A stretch of 64,000 nucleotides of DNA from the NCBI RefSeq assembly GCF_965138505.1, contig NZ_CBCSCO010000001.1:124001-188000 (forward strand), given 5' to 3'. The position numbers and the translations under genes are program-made. Shown here piece after piece: positions 1-8,531 of this stretch. Each line of letters begins with the position of its first letter. Positions within the stretch are counted from its first letter, which is position 1. This stretch comes from Litorimonas haliclonae. GTDB lineage: Bacteria; Pseudomonadota; Alphaproteobacteria; Caulobacterales; Maricaulaceae. Below the pieces are notes generated by a model. It worked only from the letters and a program-made list of their open reading frames with translations. It ran no database searches and was not told the origin of the DNA.

Positions 1-133
1 CAACATCCTCTTTCGCCGTTTGCGCCCGCGTTTTGATATAGAAAAGCCCAACTGTCAGGGCGACACCGATAACAAATAAAATAAACGCACTCAGCCTTTT
101 GCTGGCGGATCGGTTATGGGCGCAGGTCGTCAT
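1..133 (-). CDS. ftsL: Cell division protein FtsL-like, N-terminal part (cut by window edge)
   Basis: The minus-strand reading frame starts at ATG 133-131, overlaps the rsmH stop codon as ATGA, and runs off the window at base 1. The visible 44 residues are a short basic N-terminus (MTTCAHNRSASKRL) followed by one hydrophobic segment (about residues 15-32, AFILFVIGVALTVGLF) and a basic, polar stretch. FtsL is a small bitopic divisome protein of this topology, encoded directly after rsmH in the conserved mraZ-rsmH-ftsL-ftsI order. The call rests on position and topology, because FtsL sequences diverge too fast for a motif match. The C-terminal periplasmic coiled coil is outside the window. Confidence 0.7.
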   Translation of the reverse strand, partial: MTTCAHNRSASKRLSAFILFVIGVALTVGLFYIKTRAQTAKEDV

Positions 134-1110
134 AGGAGCGCCTCCAAATCAGAGAACTGCGGCACCCGCAAGGCACGAGCTTCAGACTCGCCCCAAGGCG
201 CGGCATCGGATCGAACCGCGACGCGCATTTTAGCCGAACGGGAGCGAGCGTTTTCTTTGATTTCCGTCTTGGACGGCTTAGTCACAGATCGCTTTGGAAG
301 TGAAAAACTAGGCGGCGGGCCGGTATGCTCAACCGCCGGGGCGTAACGCGAGCCCCCTTCAATTTCGCCGGCCCGCTCCCGGAAGAATGTCTTCACGATA
401 CGGTCTTCCAGAGAATGGAATGTGACGACAATCAGCCGCCCCTCAGGCGCGAGCGCTTGCTCCGCCGCATGCAAAGCCCGAAACAGCTCTCCTAGCTCAT
501 CGTTGACAAAAATACGCAAAGCCTGAAAAACCTTTGTTGCCGGATGCGTTTTTCCACGTCGCCCCAAGGCCTTCTCCAGCAAATCGGCGAGCTGCAAGGT
601 CCGAGTTAGCGGCGCGTCGTCTCGCGACTGAACAATCACCTTTGCGGCGTGGCGCGCCCGGGCCTCCTCGCCATAAACACGGAACAACTGCTCAAGCTGA
701 ACCTGGCTTAAATTCATGACGGCATCTGCTGCAGTCGGGCCCGATTGGCTCATGCGCATATCGAGCGGCCCATCGCGCATAAACGAAAATCCGCGTGCCC
801 CCTCATCTAATTGCATGGAGGAAACGCCAATATCCAAAATCACGGCATCCACCGGATCGAGACCCAGCAGGTCAAGCTTGGAAAAAGGCGTCTGAATAAG
901 CCGGAAACGACTGCCATATTCCGCCGCCAGCTCGGCCGCACGAGGCGCCACATTTGGATCGCGGTCAAGACCAATAACTTTGCAGTTCTCGGCCTGCAAG
1001 ATAGCCTCGCTATAACCACCATAACCGAAAGTTCCGTCCACATAGGTCTCTCCGGCTTGCGGACTTAAAGCTTTTAACACCTCAGGTAACATTACGGGGT
1101 AGTGCTTCAT
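130..1110 (-). CDS. rsmH: 16S rRNA (cytosine(1402)-N4)-methyltransferase RsmH (MraW)
   Basis: This enzyme methylates N4 of C1402 in 16S rRNA, in the decoding centre, using S-adenosylmethionine. The 326-residue length is normal for the family. The N-terminal signature HYPVMLPEVLKAL is followed by the SAM-binding motif VDGTFGYGGYSEAIL. VILDIGVSSMQLDEGARGFSF and the later RIFVNDELGEL are family hallmarks, and the C-terminus is basic and carries the usual SKTEIKENARSRSAKMR tail. It overlaps mraZ by 4 bp (ATGA) upstream and ftsL by 4 bp downstream, so the three are almost certainly translationally coupled at the head of the dcw cluster. Confidence 0.97.
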   Translation of the reverse strand: MKHYPVMLPEVLKALSPQAGETYVDGTFGYGGYSEAILQAENCKVIGLDRDPNVAPRAAELAAEYGSRFRLIQTPFSKLDLLGLDPVDAVILDIGVSSMQLDEGARGFSFMRDGPLDMRMSQSGPTAADAVMNLSQVQLEQLFRVYGEEARARHAAKVIVQSRDDAPLTRTLQLADLLEKALGRRGKTHPATKVFQALRIFVNDELGELFRALHAAEQALAPEGRLIVVTFHSLEDRIVKTFFRERAGEIEGGSRYAPAVEHTGPPPSFSLPKRSVTKPSKTEIKENARSRSAKMRVAVRSDAAPWGESEARALRVPQFSDLEALL

Positions 1111-1577
1111 GACTGACCCCCAGTTAACGGCGGCGGCTGGACCGGACGAAGGCGGTGGCGATTTTCCTTGGCGAGCTTACGCATTTGTTCAGCCCGCTCT
1201 TCATGAGCTGCAGGAGACCAAATTTCGAAACGACGCCCCAACCCCACAAAAGTGACATGACCGTTCAGGCCAGCATAATCGTGCAAGTCTTTCGGAAGGG
1301 ATATCCGTCCGCCGGTGTCAAATTGCAAAGGACGGCTGGCCGCAAAAATGGCGCGCTGCAAGGCGATGCGGCCTTCGTCATAATAATCAAGGGTGTCGAG
1401 GGAGCGTTGATATTCTTCCATCAACGCCATACCGCCGCCTTCGAGATATTGTCCGTCGAAGCTCGGCCAGACGACAATGCCGTCAAAGCCGCTCCCCGCG
1501 ACAACGGCGCGGAAATCCGCCGGCACGGAAACCCGCCCCTTCGCATCCACTTTGTTTGTCACGCTGGACAGAAACAT
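1107..1577 (-). CDS. mraZ: Transcriptional regulator / division protein MraZ
   Basis: MraZ is the DNA-binding first gene of the dcw cluster. In Escherichia coli it represses its own promoter. The 156-residue product has two SpoVT-AbrB-like halves: residues 1-60 begin MFLSSVTNKVDAKGRVSVPADFR, and residues about 80-130 contain the second copy, GGRISLPKDL. The DAKGRV and GGRISLP signatures are typical. The start at 1577 is supported by AAGGGA six to eleven bases upstream. A triplet of TGGGA repeats lies 35-60 bp upstream of the start and is the likely operator. The protein is slightly long at its C-terminus, with a basic, Pro-rich tail. Confidence 0.95.
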   Translation of the reverse strand: MFLSSVTNKVDAKGRVSVPADFRAVVAGSGFDGIVVWPSFDGQYLEGGGMALMEEYQRSLDTLDYYDEGRIALQRAIFAASRPLQFDTGGRISLPKDLHDYAGLNGHVTFVGLGRRFEIWSPAAHEERAEQMRKLAKENRHRLRPVQPPPLTGGQS

Positions 1578-2053
1578 GAAAATCCCTTGATAAGCTTGGC
1601 CTAGCTTAATTTTGGGATAGCATGGGATAATATGGGAAACAATGCCAATTTAGGGGAATATTAGCTATAGATTGCTTTTTCCACACTGTGAACCCTTCTG
1701 GGGATAACTCTTTATTTACGAACAATAACAAAGGGTTAAGAATATATTTCCAAAGAGTTACTATAGCTCCAAATCCATAACCCAAACGTCACCGTTTCGG
1801 CGCCGGACATCTCCAGAGGCCGTCATAATAACGCAACACCACTCTGTTAACCTCAACCATAAATCGCCCCGGTCACTTCAACTAGGTTAACGACAAGGCG
1901 CCCAAGATGTGGTTAAATTATAATACTTTAAATGGCGGCGCAGAATTCTAAGCGACTATCAACCGATAGTATCGAGTAAAACTTGATTAGTTTGTGACGC
2001 CAATTTTGATCGTGGCAGCAATAAAAGGAACCGACTATTCATTTAGAAAATTT
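1578..2053. other. Intergenic region upstream of mraZ and of the receiver protein
   Basis: This divergent spacer of about 475 bp is AT-rich and contains no convincing gene. It holds the MraZ-like TGGGA repeats near the mraZ end. Further on there are several TTAA-containing stretches (for example around 1860-1935), but none has the exact TTAA-N7-TTAA spacing of a CtrA box. Promoters for both flanking genes must lie here. I could not pick a convincing -35/-10 pair by eye. Confidence 0.5.
1613..1637 (-). promoter_or_regulatory. MraZ-box-like triple TGGGA direct repeat
   Basis: TGGGA occurs at 1613, 1623 and 1633, an exact 10-base period with 5-base spacers. In the same register at 1653 there is GGGGA, a one-mismatch copy. 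MraZ of E. coli is known to bind TGGGN repeats separated by 5 bases in its own promoter. The array lies just upstream of mraZ (start 1577), so autoregulation of the dcw cluster is the natural reading. The repeats read on the plus strand whereas mraZ is on the minus strand. Confidence 0.75.
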
Positions 2054-2419
2054 ATGACCCACCAAAAGCTCAATATTTTAATTTTAGAGGACGAAGCTTT
2101 CGTCGCCTATGATTTGGCAGAAACAGTCGAATCCGCAGGGCATGGCGTTTTGGGTCCATTTTTCAACTGCGAAGAAGCCGAAAAATCGCTCGCCATCGTC
2201 AAGCCGGACTACGCCATTTTGGATATTGATCTGGGGAACGGCAAAGACAGCCTTTCACTAGCTAAACAGCTTAAGGTTCGAGCAATCCCCTTTACCTTTG
2301 CAACTGGCTATGGCGGCGAACAAAACGAACATTTTCGCGACTTTGAGGACATTCCCCGACTGAGCAAACCTTTTGGCTTTCACGAGGTCGAGGACCAGAT
2401 CTCGACATTAATGAGCTAG
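2054..2419 (+). CDS. Single-domain response regulator (receiver only)
   Basis: The product is a stand-alone CheY-like receiver of 121 residues with no output domain. The acidic pocket is Glu12-Asp13 (LILEDEAF), the phosphoacceptor is Asp57 (AILDIDLG), the switch Thr/Ala is near 82-84 (TFATGYG), and the conserved Lys is Lys105 (LSKPF). I chose ATG 2054 because the fold begins at LNILILEDE. An in-frame GTG at 1994 would add 20 residues with no domain support. No histidine kinase lies nearby, so the partner is unknown. Such orphan receivers in Alphaproteobacteria often act in phosphorelays or in the general stress network, but nothing here shows which. Confidence 0.85.
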   Translation: MTHQKLNILILEDEAFVAYDLAETVESAGHGVLGPFFNCEEAEKSLAIVKPDYAILDIDLGNGKDSLSLAKQLKVRAIPFTFATGYGGEQNEHFRDFEDIPRLSKPFGFHEVEDQISTLMS

Positions 2420-2582
2420 GCGCACCAACCGCTCTTTTTTCTGTAGATCAATAATTTTTAATAGCCGTCTGCGTTGAAACAATTTCGCCTGCCTAAAAAT
2501 AGGTTTGGCGCCTTCGAGCGAATTGCTCCGCCCCCTAGAAGCTCCAAATTTCAACTATCTTAAATAATAACCTTTTTGTAAT

Positions 2583-2597
2583 TGACAATCATTCTTA
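2583..2597 (+). promoter_or_regulatory. Fur-box-like operator before the TonB receptor
   Basis: TGACAATCATTCTTA matches the 7-1-7 Fur consensus TGATAAT-N-ATTATCA at 11 of 14 defined positions. It lies about 60 bp upstream of the TonB-dependent receptor start. Fur represses iron-uptake genes when iron is plentiful, which fits the gene pair that follows. The match was made by eye only. Confidence 0.5.
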
Positions 2598-2658
2598 ACT
2601 CCCTATGAAGCGTTCCGTCTTGCGAGTAATTCGCAATAACGAAAACTAGAGAGATAGA

Positions 2659-4848
2659 ATGCCCATTAAATATAGCCTCCCAGCCTTGCTGCTATCGACA
2701 GCGTTTTGCCCCGCCGCCCTGGCCCAATCACCGTCGGGTGGAGCCTCCGCGGATACCGGGTCATCGGACACAGACATTTCTCAAATGGCCTCCGCAGAGC
2801 CAATTGACGAAATCGTCGTGACGGCGAGTGGATTCGAACAAAATCTTAGCCAGGCGCCTGCTAGCATTACGCTTATCCCTCGCATGGAGCTAGAAACCCA
2901 GCGGGTAAATAGCTTGGCGGAAGCCCTTTCGACGATTCCTGGCGTGGATATTGGTGATGGCGTGGGTAAAACGGGCGGGCGCGAGATTTCAGTTCGAGGT
3001 ATGCCAAGCGACTATACGCTTGTCCTGGTTGATGGCCGCCGCCAGAATGCCGCCGGCAATGTGACGCCTAATGGATTTGGAGATACATCCTCAGGCTTTG
3101 TTCCCCCAGTATCCGCGATTGAAAGAATCGAGGTCGTGCGTGGGCCAATGTCGACTTTATATGGTTCCGACGCCATGGGCGGCGTCATTAATATTATTAC
3201 CCGAACCGCCACAGATCGCCTAAGAGCCGATCTAGGATTGGACACGACTCTTCAAGAAGACGAGGGTTTCGGGAATAGTTATAACTCGACCCTTTATCTC
3301 GACGGTCCCATCTCCGATGACCTGCTCACTTTCTCTGCACGCGGAAGATATTATCACCGCGAAGCTTCAGAACTCACCTATTTCGACGAAAACGGAAATG
3401 AATTAGATGTCTCGCAGCGCGGTCCAAGCCCGGTAAAGGCAGACATCTGGTCGCTTGGGGGACGGTTGAATTTGTTACCGAATAATCGGCATAAAATCTG
3501 GGTTGATGTCGATATAGCACGCCAAACTTATGATAATTCCGAAGGTCAGCTCGGAACGCTCGGCGTCAGAGGTTACGGCCCGGAGCAGAAGTTCAATCGC
3601 AATCAATATGTGCTTGCTCACACATCAGAAGTTTTAGGCGGCGTTTTAGACTCCGACGTAACCTATAATGAGACAGAAACGATCGGGCGTATTCTTCCGG
3701 ATGATGTTCCCGGAACTGACCGGCTGCAAGGGGACCCACGTCAACTTGAAGCTCAAAATATGATTTTCAATACGCGCTTCTTTAGAGAAATCGGACAACA
3801 TACTTTTACAATTGGCGGCCAGTTCTGGCATGCCGAACTTCAAGACGGCGTCGCTGCGGAACCGTTCGAGCATGACCAATGGGCCGCGTTCCTCGAAGAC
3901 CAATGGCAATTTGCCGACAGCCTCAGCCTGACCACAGGTATTCGTTACGACGATCACAGCGTCTTCGGATCTAATGTTAGCCCCAGAGCCTATTTGGTGT
4001 GGAATGCGTCTGATGCCTTAACGCTTAAAGGCGGCGTCAGCCGCGGATTTAAAACGCCGCGCCTCGAACAGATCGCCGAAGGCATTGTGGGCTTCCGAGG
4101 TCAGGGAACTATTCCCTTCCTTGGCACGCCTTCGCTACAGCCGGAAACCAGTACAACCTACGAGGCAGGCGCATATTTAAGAGGTGCTCAAGGCTTGCAA
4201 GCCAATGTTACCGTTTTCTACAACCAGTTCGACGACAAGATTGCATCCGGCCCAACTTTTGCAAACTGCGCCTTCAACCTCACGGAGGAAGAGTATAATG
4301 CGCTAGAGCCTAGCGACGCCTGCTTGGATTATGGCTTCTACCCACGACCCGCGACGTATTCCCAGGATATCAATGTCGATGAAGCAGAGACGCGGGGCAT
4401 AGAGGCTTCCTTGCAACGCAACATCACTGAGGATGTGAGGTTTTCTGCAAACTATACCTACACGGATAGTGAGCAAACCAGCGGACCAAATATTGGGGAG
4501 CCGCTTGTGAACACGCCTGCGCATCAATTGAATGGCAGAGTCGAATGGGCAATAACCGACCGCCTCAATAGCTGGATCAGAAGTGAATACGCTTCGCCCC
4601 GTTATCGCGGCGCCGGAGAGGCCCAAGACCAATTGGGTGATTTTAAAAGCTACACCCTTTTCCATTTAGGAGGAGCCTTTGAAATCTCTGACTCTGTAAC
4701 TCTGAGTGCGGTCGTCTATAACTTGCTGGATGATAATTTTGTAAGCTATGTGCCCTACACGTCTCGCGGCAGTCTGGCCTATTCAAATGAATACGCAATC
4801 AATCAAGAACCACGGCGCCTCTGGTTATCGGTCAATGCAAGGTTTTAA
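2659..4848 (+). CDS. TonB-dependent outer-membrane receptor (probably ferric-siderophore uptake)
   Basis: The 729-residue product has a signal peptide (residues 1-22, ending PAALAQ), then a TonB-box-like IDEIVVTAS segment near residue 50. The plug domain follows, with ISVRGMPSDYTLVLVDGRR and RIEVVRGPMSTLYGSDAMGG. A long beta-barrel ends in aromatic Phe (RLWLSVNARF), as outer-membrane barrels do. The plug and barrel resemble the FepA/CirA group. It would import a ferric complex using TonB-ExbBD energy. The next gene, 8 bp downstream, is a PepSY-TM protein, a frequent partner of siderophore receptors. The Fur-like box upstream suggests iron repression. The actual ligand cannot be told from sequence. 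Confidence 0.93.
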   Translation: MPIKYSLPALLLSTAFCPAALAQSPSGGASADTGSSDTDISQMASAEPIDEIVVTASGFEQNLSQAPASITLIPRMELETQRVNSLAEALSTIPGVDIGDGVGKTGGREISVRGMPSDYTLVLVDGRRQNAAGNVTPNGFGDTSSGFVPPVSAIERIEVVRGPMSTLYGSDAMGGVINIITRTATDRLRADLGLDTTLQEDEGFGNSYNSTLYLDGPISDDLLTFSARGRYYHREASELTYFDENGNELDVSQRGPSPVKADIWSLGGRLNLLPNNRHKIWVDVDIARQTYDNSEGQLGTLGVRGYGPEQKFNRNQYVLAHTSEVLGGVLDSDVTYNETETIGRILPDDVPGTDRLQGDPRQLEAQNMIFNTRFFREIGQHTFTIGGQFWHAELQDGVAAEPFEHDQWAAFLEDQWQFADSLSLTTGIRYDDHSVFGSNVSPRAYLVWNASDALTLKGGVSRGFKTPRLEQIAEGIVGFRGQGTIPFLGTPSLQPETSTTYEAGAYLRGAQGLQANVTVFYNQFDDKIASGPTFANCAFNLTEEEYNALEPSDACLDYGFYPRPATYSQDINVDEAETRGIEASLQRNITEDVRFSANYTYTDSEQTSGPNIGEPLVNTPAHQLNGRVEWAITDRLNSWIRSEYASPRYRGAGEAQDQLGDFKSYTLFHLGGAFEISDSVTLSAVVYNLLDDNFVSYVPYTSRGSLAYSNEYAINQEPRRLWLSVNARF

Positions 4849-4856
4849 GGATATTC

Positions 4857-6017
4857 ATGCCATTTCGTAAAATATTATTCTGGTGCCACCTCTGCGCAGG
4901 TGTGGCTTCAGGCATTTTCGTCTTATTGATGTCCGTCACCGGCGTCCTGCTGACTTATGAACACGACATGCAACTTGCCGTTCGCAATAATGCAAAGACA
5001 GAGTTTCAATCGGGAAATCCTCGGCTCTCCCTTGATGAATTGACGGATATCGCCACTGAGCTTTCCGGTACGCGCGACGGAGTTTCGCTTTCAATGGACC
5101 GCGATCCGAAAGCGCCTGTTCTGGTCCAAAAACGCGGACGTGACGTTATTCTTCTTGATCCTTTCACCGGCGAGCAAATCGACGACCCCGCCAAAAGTCT
5201 GGATGAGTTTTTCAGCTATGTCGTCAGACTTCATCGTTGGCTGGCAATGTCCGGCGATAGCCGTGAGACCGGGAAAGCCATTACCGGCGCCGCCAATCTC
5301 ATTTTCCTATTTATCGTAATTAGCGGGCTCTACCTCTGGCTTCCAAAAATCTGGCGATGGTCGTTTATAAAACTGAATCTATTTTTCCGACGAAATCTGC
5401 CGACCTCCAAAGCGAGAGACTATAACTGGCATTATGTCTTCGGAATTTGGGCGCTTGTCCCGCTTTTCTTCATCGTTCTATCAGGCGTAATCATCTCTTA
5501 CTCTTGGGCTGGCAATCTCGTTTATAAACTTGCGGGCGAAGATGTCCCGAAGCGCCGAGGCCCGCCCCCGCAGGCGAGCGCTGATTTAGGCGATGCCGGG
5601 GCTGACGCAGCAATCACGCTTTTGTCTCAACAGAACGCGCTAGAAAATGTTCTCGCGGGGGAGGAGAGGAAATGGAAATCCGTTTCAATCCGCCTTCCCA
5701 AATCCAACGAAACACCCACTATAAATTTTGCCTTAAACTACGGATCGGGCGTCACGCCTAATCAGCGGGAAACGCATATTTATGACAGAGCGAATGAGCG
5801 GCTGGAAAAGATCGAGACGGCAGATGACGCAAGTCTCGGCCGGAAGCTAAGAATCTGGTTCCGCTTTATCCATACAGGGCAACAATACGGCCTTATCGGC
5901 CAGACAATTGCCGGACTGGCGTCCTTGGCGGCGTGTTTTCTCGTCTACACAGGATTGGCGCTGAGCTTTAGACGGCTTATCCTGCCGCTATTTAGACGAC
6001 GTAAGACACCAGCTTAG
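4857..6017 (+). CDS. PepSY-associated transmembrane protein (iron-regulated, PiuB-like)
   Basis: The product is an inner-membrane protein of 386 residues. A first membrane segment at residues 10-33 (HLCAGVASGIFVLLMSVTGVLL) carries the family's histidine near the N-terminus. A PepSY-like periplasmic region with DEL and HRWLAMSGDSRETGKAITG follows. Further membrane spans lie near 145-165, 195-220 and 345-370. The HRW and histidine-bearing helices suggest haem or electron-transfer chemistry; some relatives act in ferric-siderophore reduction. It starts 8 bp after the TonB receptor stop with AAGG as ribosome site, so the two form one operon. The substrate is not evident. Confidence 0.85.
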   Translation: MPFRKILFWCHLCAGVASGIFVLLMSVTGVLLTYEHDMQLAVRNNAKTEFQSGNPRLSLDELTDIATELSGTRDGVSLSMDRDPKAPVLVQKRGRDVILLDPFTGEQIDDPAKSLDEFFSYVVRLHRWLAMSGDSRETGKAITGAANLIFLFIVISGLYLWLPKIWRWSFIKLNLFFRRNLPTSKARDYNWHYVFGIWALVPLFFIVLSGVIISYSWAGNLVYKLAGEDVPKRRGPPPQASADLGDAGADAAITLLSQQNALENVLAGEERKWKSVSIRLPKSNETPTINFALNYGSGVTPNQRETHIYDRANERLEKIETADDASLGRKLRIWFRFIHTGQQYGLIGQTIAGLASLAACFLVYTGLALSFRRLILPLFRRRKTPA

Positions 6018-6031
6018 CGTGGCAGTAAAAG

Positions 6032-6388
6032 TGTCAGAGGGTCTGTAAGCCGGGTTCTGTCCTCGCTTGCGCGATGGGCAATCATTCATCTGGGGCGGTC
6101 GTTACCGAACGCCTCTTGCAACCAACCCGGACGGCCCATGTAACGGGGTATACCGTCCCTATTTGGTTTTGCTCCGGATGGGGTTTACCTGGCCGGGACT
6201 GTTACCAGACCCGCGGTGCGCTCTTACCGCACCCTTTCAGCTTTTCCGTCCCGAAGGAAGGTAGTCTTCTCTCTGTGGCACTTTCCCTGAGGTCGCCCTC
6301 GCCGGCCATTAACCGGCATCCTGTTACATGGGAGCCCGGACTTTCCTCACGCGCCGCAGCGCGTGCGATTGCCTGACCCTCTGACCGG
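6032..6388 (-). ncRNA. rnpB: RNase P RNA, bacterial type A
   Basis: This is the catalytic RNA that removes tRNA 5' leaders. Read on the minus strand, it has the two universally conserved blocks: GAGGAAAGUCCGGGCU (6348-6333) near the 5' end and ACAGAACCCGGCUUACAG (6060-6043) near the 3' end, which together form P4. The ends pair as the P1 helix, GUCAGAGGGUC with GACCCUCUGAC. Length is about 357 nt. Exact ends are inferred from the P1 pairing. The short reading frames overlapping it on both strands are not genes. Confidence 0.97.
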
Positions 6389-6412
6389 AGGGTCTCTAAG
6401 CCTGCTTTGGTC

Positions 6413-7153
6413 TTATGGCAAGAGCCGGACGAGCGCCCCAACGCGCTGGAGACAGTCCATGTCAATCACACCGGGAATATTGCTTGGTCGCCAATGTCGT
6501 TGAAACGCCGTCATGACAAATTTCGTTCGCTCATCAAACTGCCCCGTTACCGCTATGTCATAGCCAATTTGGGCGAGCCCCTGCTGAATAATAGAAACCC
6601 CGCGATCTCTGTCGCCCGGCTCGAATAGGATACGTGTATCAGGATGGGCTTCGAATTCAGCCCAGAGCCCGATACCGGCCGCCGCCAAACTGCTCCACGG
6701 GAAATGTTCGCCGGGATCCTCTTTGCGCTCCGGCGCAAGATCGCTATGGCCTATCACATTCCAGGCTTGGATCTCGTGGCGCTCTAAAATCGTTTTGGAG
6801 AGCGCAATGACCGCATTTATTTGCTCATCCGGATAAGGCGGAAGGTCGTCTGCGTTCGGGAAATTGTGACCGCCATTGACGATCTCGATACCGATAGACG
6901 ACGAGTTAATGTCAGAAATACCTCGCCAATTTCCGACGCCGGCATGCCAAGCCCGCTTCTCTTCCTCAACCAGCTGAGAGATTCGCCCATCTTCGAATAC
7001 AATATAATGCGCGCTGACTTTCGCGTCCGCATCACAAAGACGTTCAAGAGCGGCTTGGCCTGTCTCCATCCCCGTATAGTGCAGGACTAGTTGGGATATG
7101 GGCAGGGAGCGTTCATTGAAGTTCGGGCTCTGATCAGTGCGGTCAATCTTCAT
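6413..7153 (-). CDS. N-acetylmuramoyl-L-alanine amidase, AmpD/AmiD type
   Basis: This zinc amidase cleaves the bond between N-acetylmuramic acid and the peptide stem and acts in cell-wall turnover. The amidase_2 domain spans roughly residues 18-155. The zinc triad is visible as His25 (VLHYTGM), His136 (IGHSDLAP) and Asp146 (KEDPG), with Glu90 (IGIEIVN) and Lys144 in the places of the catalytic pair. A C-terminal peptidoglycan-binding-like region (about 180-235, VSIIQQGLAQIGYDIAVTGQFD) follows, giving AmiD-like architecture at 246 residues. No signal peptide is visible, so it may be cytosolic like AmpD. It overlaps the DUF1801 gene by 4 bp and ends 25 bp before rnpB. Confidence 0.93.
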   Translation of the reverse strand: MKIDRTDQSPNFNERSLPISQLVLHYTGMETGQAALERLCDADAKVSAHYIVFEDGRISQLVEEEKRAWHAGVGNWRGISDINSSSIGIEIVNGGHNFPNADDLPPYPDEQINAVIALSKTILERHEIQAWNVIGHSDLAPERKEDPGEHFPWSSLAAAGIGLWAEFEAHPDTRILFEPGDRDRGVSIIQQGLAQIGYDIAVTGQFDERTKFVMTAFQRHWRPSNIPGVIDMDCLQRVGALVRLLP

Positions 7154-7566
7154 TCAGGGTACTTTTCCTGCATAATTTTGAGGTCTTTGACAATCATTTC
7201 TTCGAGCACGTCTACATCGATGTCTGACAATCGTTTTATGTAAAGGCAGGACTTGCCTTTTTTGTGCTTACCCAACCGGGAAAGCTCATCCGAGAAATCA
7301 TCATAGCCCGGTAAAAGATAGACGCTAATATTCTGCGCTCTGGCTGCAAAACCAATTCGTAGGAAGTCCCCTTCCCGGCCGCTGTCATACTTATAATGAT
7401 ATTCACCAAAACCAACTATGGACGGCCCCCACATTTTCGGAGGGTGACCAGAAAGCCTTTCCATCATAGCGCAAATTTCTCGGCAATCTTCCTGTTTCTG
7501 CGCTGGGTCAATAGCGGCAAGGTAAGTTTCAACGGAAGCCTCAGTTGCAACAGTTTTATTGGCCAT
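7150..7566 (-). CDS. DUF1801 family protein
   Basis: The 138-residue cytosolic protein has the DUF1801 (YdhG-like) layout: an N-terminal helix with VETYLAAIDPAQKQEDCREI, a central PKMWGPSIVGFGEYHYKYDSGREGD stretch, and FLRIGFAARAQNISVYLLPG. The KGKSCLYIKRLSDID block is typical too. The biochemical role of the family is unknown. It starts 2 bp downstream of the transporter gene and overlaps the amidase start by 4 bp, so transporter, DUF1801 and amidase probably share a transcript. I see no functional link between them beyond position. Confidence 0.85.
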   Translation of the reverse strand: MANKTVATEASVETYLAAIDPAQKQEDCREICAMMERLSGHPPKMWGPSIVGFGEYHYKYDSGREGDFLRIGFAARAQNISVYLLPGYDDFSDELSRLGKHKKGKSCLYIKRLSDIDVDVLEEMIVKDLKIMQEKYPE

Positions 7567-7568
7567 AT

Positions 7569-8456
7569 TCAGGACTCCATCATTTTCGGGGCCGACTTAG
7601 AGGATTTTTGCCGCCTCGCAATCACATAGACACAGGGAAGAATAATCGCGGCTCCAATTATATAGCGCGGTTCTAAGGTCTCGTCCAAAAGAAGAATGCC
7701 CAGAATAGTCGCAAACACTGTGGTCATAATTGTCAGAGGTACAATCACGGCGACGTCATAGCTTTGAAGAAGGCGGAAATACTGGCCATGTGAAAAGATG
7801 GAGACAAAAACAGCACCATAAGCGGCCGCAATAATCAAAGGAACGCCATCTTCTTTGAACGTCGTCACTTGCCCCGATTCGAATAGAATGGACGCGGCCC
7901 CGCTCGCCAAAAGAAGTAAAAGAGACATCCAACTCACATAAATTCGCCAGTCTATATTTCCGACTTTTCTCATCAAAACACTCCCGAGAGCGAGAGAGAC
8001 ATAGGCGATAAAGATATAGACCAGATTTATATCCAAACTCAGTCCGCCGGGCTCATACACCATTATACAAACGCCTATAAAGGCGGCGACGATCGCTCCG
8101 GTGCGGATTCGCCCGATTTTCTCCTTTAGAAAGAAAACTGACATCAACGTCGCCAAAGGGATCATCGTTTGCGACAAAATCGATGTCCCGGATGCTGAGG
8201 CTGTCTGCAGGCCTGTATAAAGGAACCCAAGGTGGATTGCCCCAACGCAAAGACCCACGATAAGCAAAAGGCCGAACTTTTCCGGAAGGGGCTTGAAAAG
8301 GAATACGCCCATGAAAACCAGGACGATGGCCGCCCTCACAGCCGCCAGCATAAAGGGCGGCACCGGATTATTGCCTAGCGCCCAAGCCCCAACCACAAAA
8401 TTACCGCCCCAAAAGAGACAGCACGTCATTAAAGTCCAGAAATCAATAGGGCGCAT
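7569..8456 (-). CDS. DMT-superfamily (EamA) metabolite transporter
   Basis: The 295-residue integral membrane protein has about ten hydrophobic segments arranged as two EamA repeats (roughly residues 8-135 and 148-280). Typical family features are the N-terminal FWGGNFVVG motif and the SILSQTMIPLATLMSVFFLKEKIG segment ending helix 4, mirrored by IMTTVFATILGILLLDETLEPR in the second repeat. Such proteins export amino acids or other small metabolites by proton exchange, but the substrate cannot be predicted. The short C-terminal tail is cytosolic and basic. Confidence 0.9.
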   Translation of the reverse strand: MRPIDFWTLMTCCLFWGGNFVVGAWALGNNPVPPFMLAAVRAAIVLVFMGVFLFKPLPEKFGLLLIVGLCVGAIHLGFLYTGLQTASASGTSILSQTMIPLATLMSVFFLKEKIGRIRTGAIVAAFIGVCIMVYEPGGLSLDINLVYIFIAYVSLALGSVLMRKVGNIDWRIYVSWMSLLLLLASGAASILFESGQVTTFKEDGVPLIIAAAYGAVFVSIFSHGQYFRLLQSYDVAVIVPLTIMTTVFATILGILLLDETLEPRYIIGAAIILPCVYVIARRQKSSKSAPKMMES

Positions 8457-8531
8457 ATAGACGGGCTAAACAGCCCCACCTGCAACGTCAAAGCCTAATC
8501 GTCCCGCCAAGCGAAATTGACGGAACTTTAC

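Noticed and set aside
2054..2419. Receiver protein paired with a nearby histidine kinase
   Set aside because: No kinase domain occurs anywhere near; it is an orphan receiver.
6067..6376. Open frames overlapping the RNase P RNA
   Set aside because: They lie wholly within the conserved RNA structure and have no protein features.
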